Source: an uncultured Bacteroidota bacterium
Lineage (GTDB): Bacteria > Bacteroidota > Bacteroidia > Bacteroidales > VadinHA17
Length of the DNA: 15,691 nucleotides
Assembly: GCA_903865465.1 (NCBI GenBank)
Contig: CAIPJU010001031.1
Span: forward strand, 1 to 15,691
Reading direction: 5' to 3'
The first letter of the stretch is position 1; the number at the start of each line of letters is the position of its first letter. The notes under the pieces were generated by a model, which saw only the letters and a list, made by a program, of their open reading frames with translations, was not told the origin of the DNA and ran no database searches. Below, in pieces: positions 13,965-15,691 of the stretch. The translations under genes were made by a program, and so were the position numbers.

Positions 13965-15267
13965 TTCTTTTACTATTTAAATGATTTATTATTGATGATT
14001 TAATATTCAATGGGCTGAATTCAATATAAAACAATATTCTGTCGAGAAGCTCACCTGTAATGAAAACCGATAGCAGTACCAAATTGAGATTTGTTATTCC
14101 TGAGAGAAGTCCTGCTCCAGATATTAAAAGCAGAGAAAAGCGGCTGAACCTTAGCTCAAGCCTTGGAAATGATTCACGGAGTCGAATCATGGTGTAAACA
14201 GAGGAGAGCAGCTTCAATAGTGCAATAAGAAGAAAAGGAATTAGCATTCCCGAAAAGAATGAAATTACTATGAGAGAACTTATGAAAGTCTGGCCGCTGT
14301 GGAGCAACACTTTTCTTCTCCTGTCGGCAAATAAATAGACATTATCGATGGCTATCAGGAAGATGAAACCGGCAACAACAGAAGAGATAAGCAAAAAAGG
14401 TAACCGAAGAAAAACAGCTGCAACTGATAAGCCTGAATAGATCATGAAAAAGATGATCTCACGACTAAGAGGTGATTTTCTGATATTTAGAACTGACCTC
14501 CAGGCCCTTGTCCATTTTCCAAGGTGAAAAAGAGTTGAGAACCAGGAGATAAATACCATGGCCAGATAGATAGTTACAGATGGAAACACCCCCTTAAGTA
14601 ATGAACATGCCAAATATGAAACTGAGATCATTGAGAAGAAACTGAAAATAAGCAGGCTCAGATTTCCTTTTATTCCGATCCGATCGTTCCCCTGATCATT
14701 ATTTTCAGTAACAAACAGGTTATCGGGAATAATTCTGACGGTACTCTCCTTATAGTTGCCGGTGAATTCAAAACCAGGTTTCAGCCCCTTTGTGGGAATC
14801 CACTTCAAAAATGTTTCCTCAGTATCCGCACTTATTTCACCATATTTGAGGGCACCAGTCGGACAAGCTTCTGAACAGGCAGGATTTACAATCTCCTTCA
14901 GTCTATTAATGCAGAGATTGCATTTTAGAATAGTCTTTCTTTCACTATCAAACTTTGGAGCATCATAAGGGCAAACCCAGGTGCAATATTTGCAACCAAG
15001 GCACTTTTCATCATCGATAATAACTGAGCCTGTTAATTTATCTCTTGAATAGCATGATGCAGGACAGCCTTCCATACAAATTGCAGTTTCGCAGTGGTTG
15101 CAGGCCATGGAGAGGTTTGTCACAAGGCATTCTGTGGCAGTTTCACGGCTTAAGACGAATAGTTGACGCGGATTAAGGCTCCATCCGTTTTCGATGAAGC
15201 AGCCTGCCTTACATGCACCGCACGCAACACATCTTCCCGGGCTAAAAATAAAACCACTCCTTGCCAT
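13942..15267 (-). CDS. Fused DmsB-like four-cluster ferredoxin and DmsC-like membrane anchor
   Basis: This 441-residue protein joins the electron-transfer and quinol-oxidising subunits of a DMSO-reductase-type enzyme. Residues 1-140 have sixteen cysteines in the DmsB order (13, 16, 19, 23; 56, 59, 64, 68; 89, 92, 95, 99; 116, 119, 131, 135), enough for four [4Fe-4S] clusters. From about residue 200 to the end seven or eight hydrophobic helices follow, as in the DmsC anchor that takes electrons from menaquinol. E. coli DmsB (about 205) and DmsC (about 287) are separate, so this is a fusion with a slightly shortened anchor. No Tat signal is seen, as expected if it travels with the catalytic subunit. 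It starts two bases after the stop of the molybdopterin subunit, and its 3' end may overlap the PLP gene. Confidence 0.92.
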   Translation of the reverse strand: MARSGFIFSPGRCVACGACKAGCFIENGWSLNPRQLFVLSRETATECLVTNLSMACNHCETAICMEGCPASCYSRDKLTGSVIIDDEKCLGCKYCTWVCPYDAPKFDSERKTILKCNLCINRLKEIVNPACSEACPTGALKYGEISADTEETFLKWIPTKGLKPGFEFTGNYKESTVRIIPDNLFVTENNDQGNDRIGIKGNLSLLIFSFFSMISVSYLACSLLKGVFPSVTIYLAMVFISWFSTLFHLGKWTRAWRSVLNIRKSPLSREIIFFMIYSGLSVAAVFLRLPFLLISSVVAGFIFLIAIDNVYLFADRRRKVLLHSGQTFISSLIVISFFSGMLIPFLLIALLKLLSSVYTMIRLRESFPRLELRFSRFSLLLISGAGLLSGITNLNLVLLSVFITGELLDRILFYIEFSPLNIKSSIINHLNSKRNEKERGQ

Positions 15268-15269
15268 TT

Positions 15270-15691
15270 TCAGATTTTTTCAATTTCAACCCTGTTGCCA
15301 TGGAATGCCGAGCCAAAGCCAATATCTGTTTCTTTTCCCGGTATCATGAAGTTGCCACCTCCACCTTCATTTAACCAGATGCCGTTTGGAAGCACCACCA
15401 CACCCGGGGGAATCCTTCCTGAGACAATAGCTTTGCTTATAGTTTCACCTGTATCATTGAAAATCCTGACCTGATCACCAGCGGAAATACCTCTGGAAAT
15501 CGCATCTGACGCGGATATTGAAACTCCCGGGCTATCAGTGTTATCCCTGATAATTTTCAGATTTCCAAACTGGGAATGGATACGGTTACCGGCATTTGGG
15601 GAAAGGAAAAGCAGAGGAAATTTCTCGTTTTGACTCTCTTCATCCAATGGAACGAAAACAGGCAATGGAGAAATACCCCATCTTTCTACAG
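15270..15691 (-). CDS. Molybdopterin oxidoreductase catalytic subunit, C-terminal part (partial)
   Basis: The frame is open to the window edge, so the visible 140 or so residues are only the C-terminal end of a gene that would normally be about 700-800 residues. They form the molybdopterin-dinucleotide-binding beta-barrel of the DMSO-reductase superfamily. Signs include the start ERWGISPLPVF, the stretch NAGNRIHSQFGN (which normally positions the cofactor), and SDAISRGISAGDQVRIFND followed by GVVVLPNGIW. An apparent start at 15665 is an internal TTG (Leu) and not the real one. It would be the DmsA-like catalytic subunit that reduces an S-oxide, N-oxide or oxyanion; the substrate and the Tat signal lie outside the window. 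It is joined by a two-base gap to the ferredoxin/anchor gene. Confidence 0.9.
   Translation of the reverse strand, partial: VERWGISPLPVFVPLDEESQNEKFPLLFLSPNAGNRIHSQFGNLKIIRDNTDSPGVSISASDAISRGISAGDQVRIFNDTGETISKAIVSGRIPPGVVVLPNGIWLNEGGGGNFMIPGKETDIGFGSAFHGNRVEIEKI

Overview
The window looks like a chromosomal segment of a Bacteroidota bacterium, probably a free-living or sediment Bacteroidales relative. The reasons are the gene content (an exported GH78 rhamnosidase, Bacteroidota-style MATE and DMT carriers, a DMSO-reductase-type operon), the near absence of Shine-Dalgarno sequences before most starts, and AT-rich intergenic DNA around moderately GC genes. This placement is inferred from style; no rRNA marker is present. 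I see no tRNA, rRNA, CRISPR array, insertion sequence or prophage gene.

Layout. (1) 11-4296 is a divergent rhamnose locus: an FGGY sugar kinase on the minus strand and a secreted alpha-L-rhamnosidase on the plus strand, sharing a 212-base control region and closed by a strong intrinsic terminator at 4328-4357. (2) 4370-7171 is housekeeping and transport: an EamA carrier followed closely by the ribosome-rescue hydrolase ArfB, convergent with a MATE exporter. (3) 7172-7763 is 592 bases of very AT-rich non-coding DNA holding four helically phased A-tracts, an expected curved segment. (4) 7764-11007 is the most interesting unit: a radical-SAM lysine 2,3-aminomutase-like enzyme with the residues expected for binding lysine, directly followed by two different D-Ala-D-Ala-ligase-like ATP-grasp enzymes, then a 26-codon ORF and a small DUF486 membrane protein. 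The first 48 codons of the aminomutase are a non-homologous, GC-rich, hairpin-rich extension. (5) 11518-12756 holds a CYTH-domain phosphatase-like protein divergent from uracil-DNA glycosylase. (6) 12780-15691 is a minus-strand operon: the C-terminal end of a molybdopterin oxidoreductase (cut by the window edge), a fused four-cluster ferredoxin/membrane-anchor subunit, and a Cys/Met-metabolism PLP enzyme.

How the genes may work together. The rhamnosidase would release L-rhamnose outside the cytoplasm and the kinase would phosphorylate the derived ketose inside. The aminomutase would make a beta-amino acid, most likely beta-lysine, and the two ligases could condense it with other carboxylates or amines into a small peptide-like product. 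None of the usual partners is visible (AblB acetyltransferase, lysine fermentation enzymes, EpmA/EF-P), so this is the best candidate for an undescribed pathway. The molybdoenzyme operon would pass quinol electrons to an S- or N-oxide-type acceptor, and it ends with an enzyme acting on sulfur amino acids.
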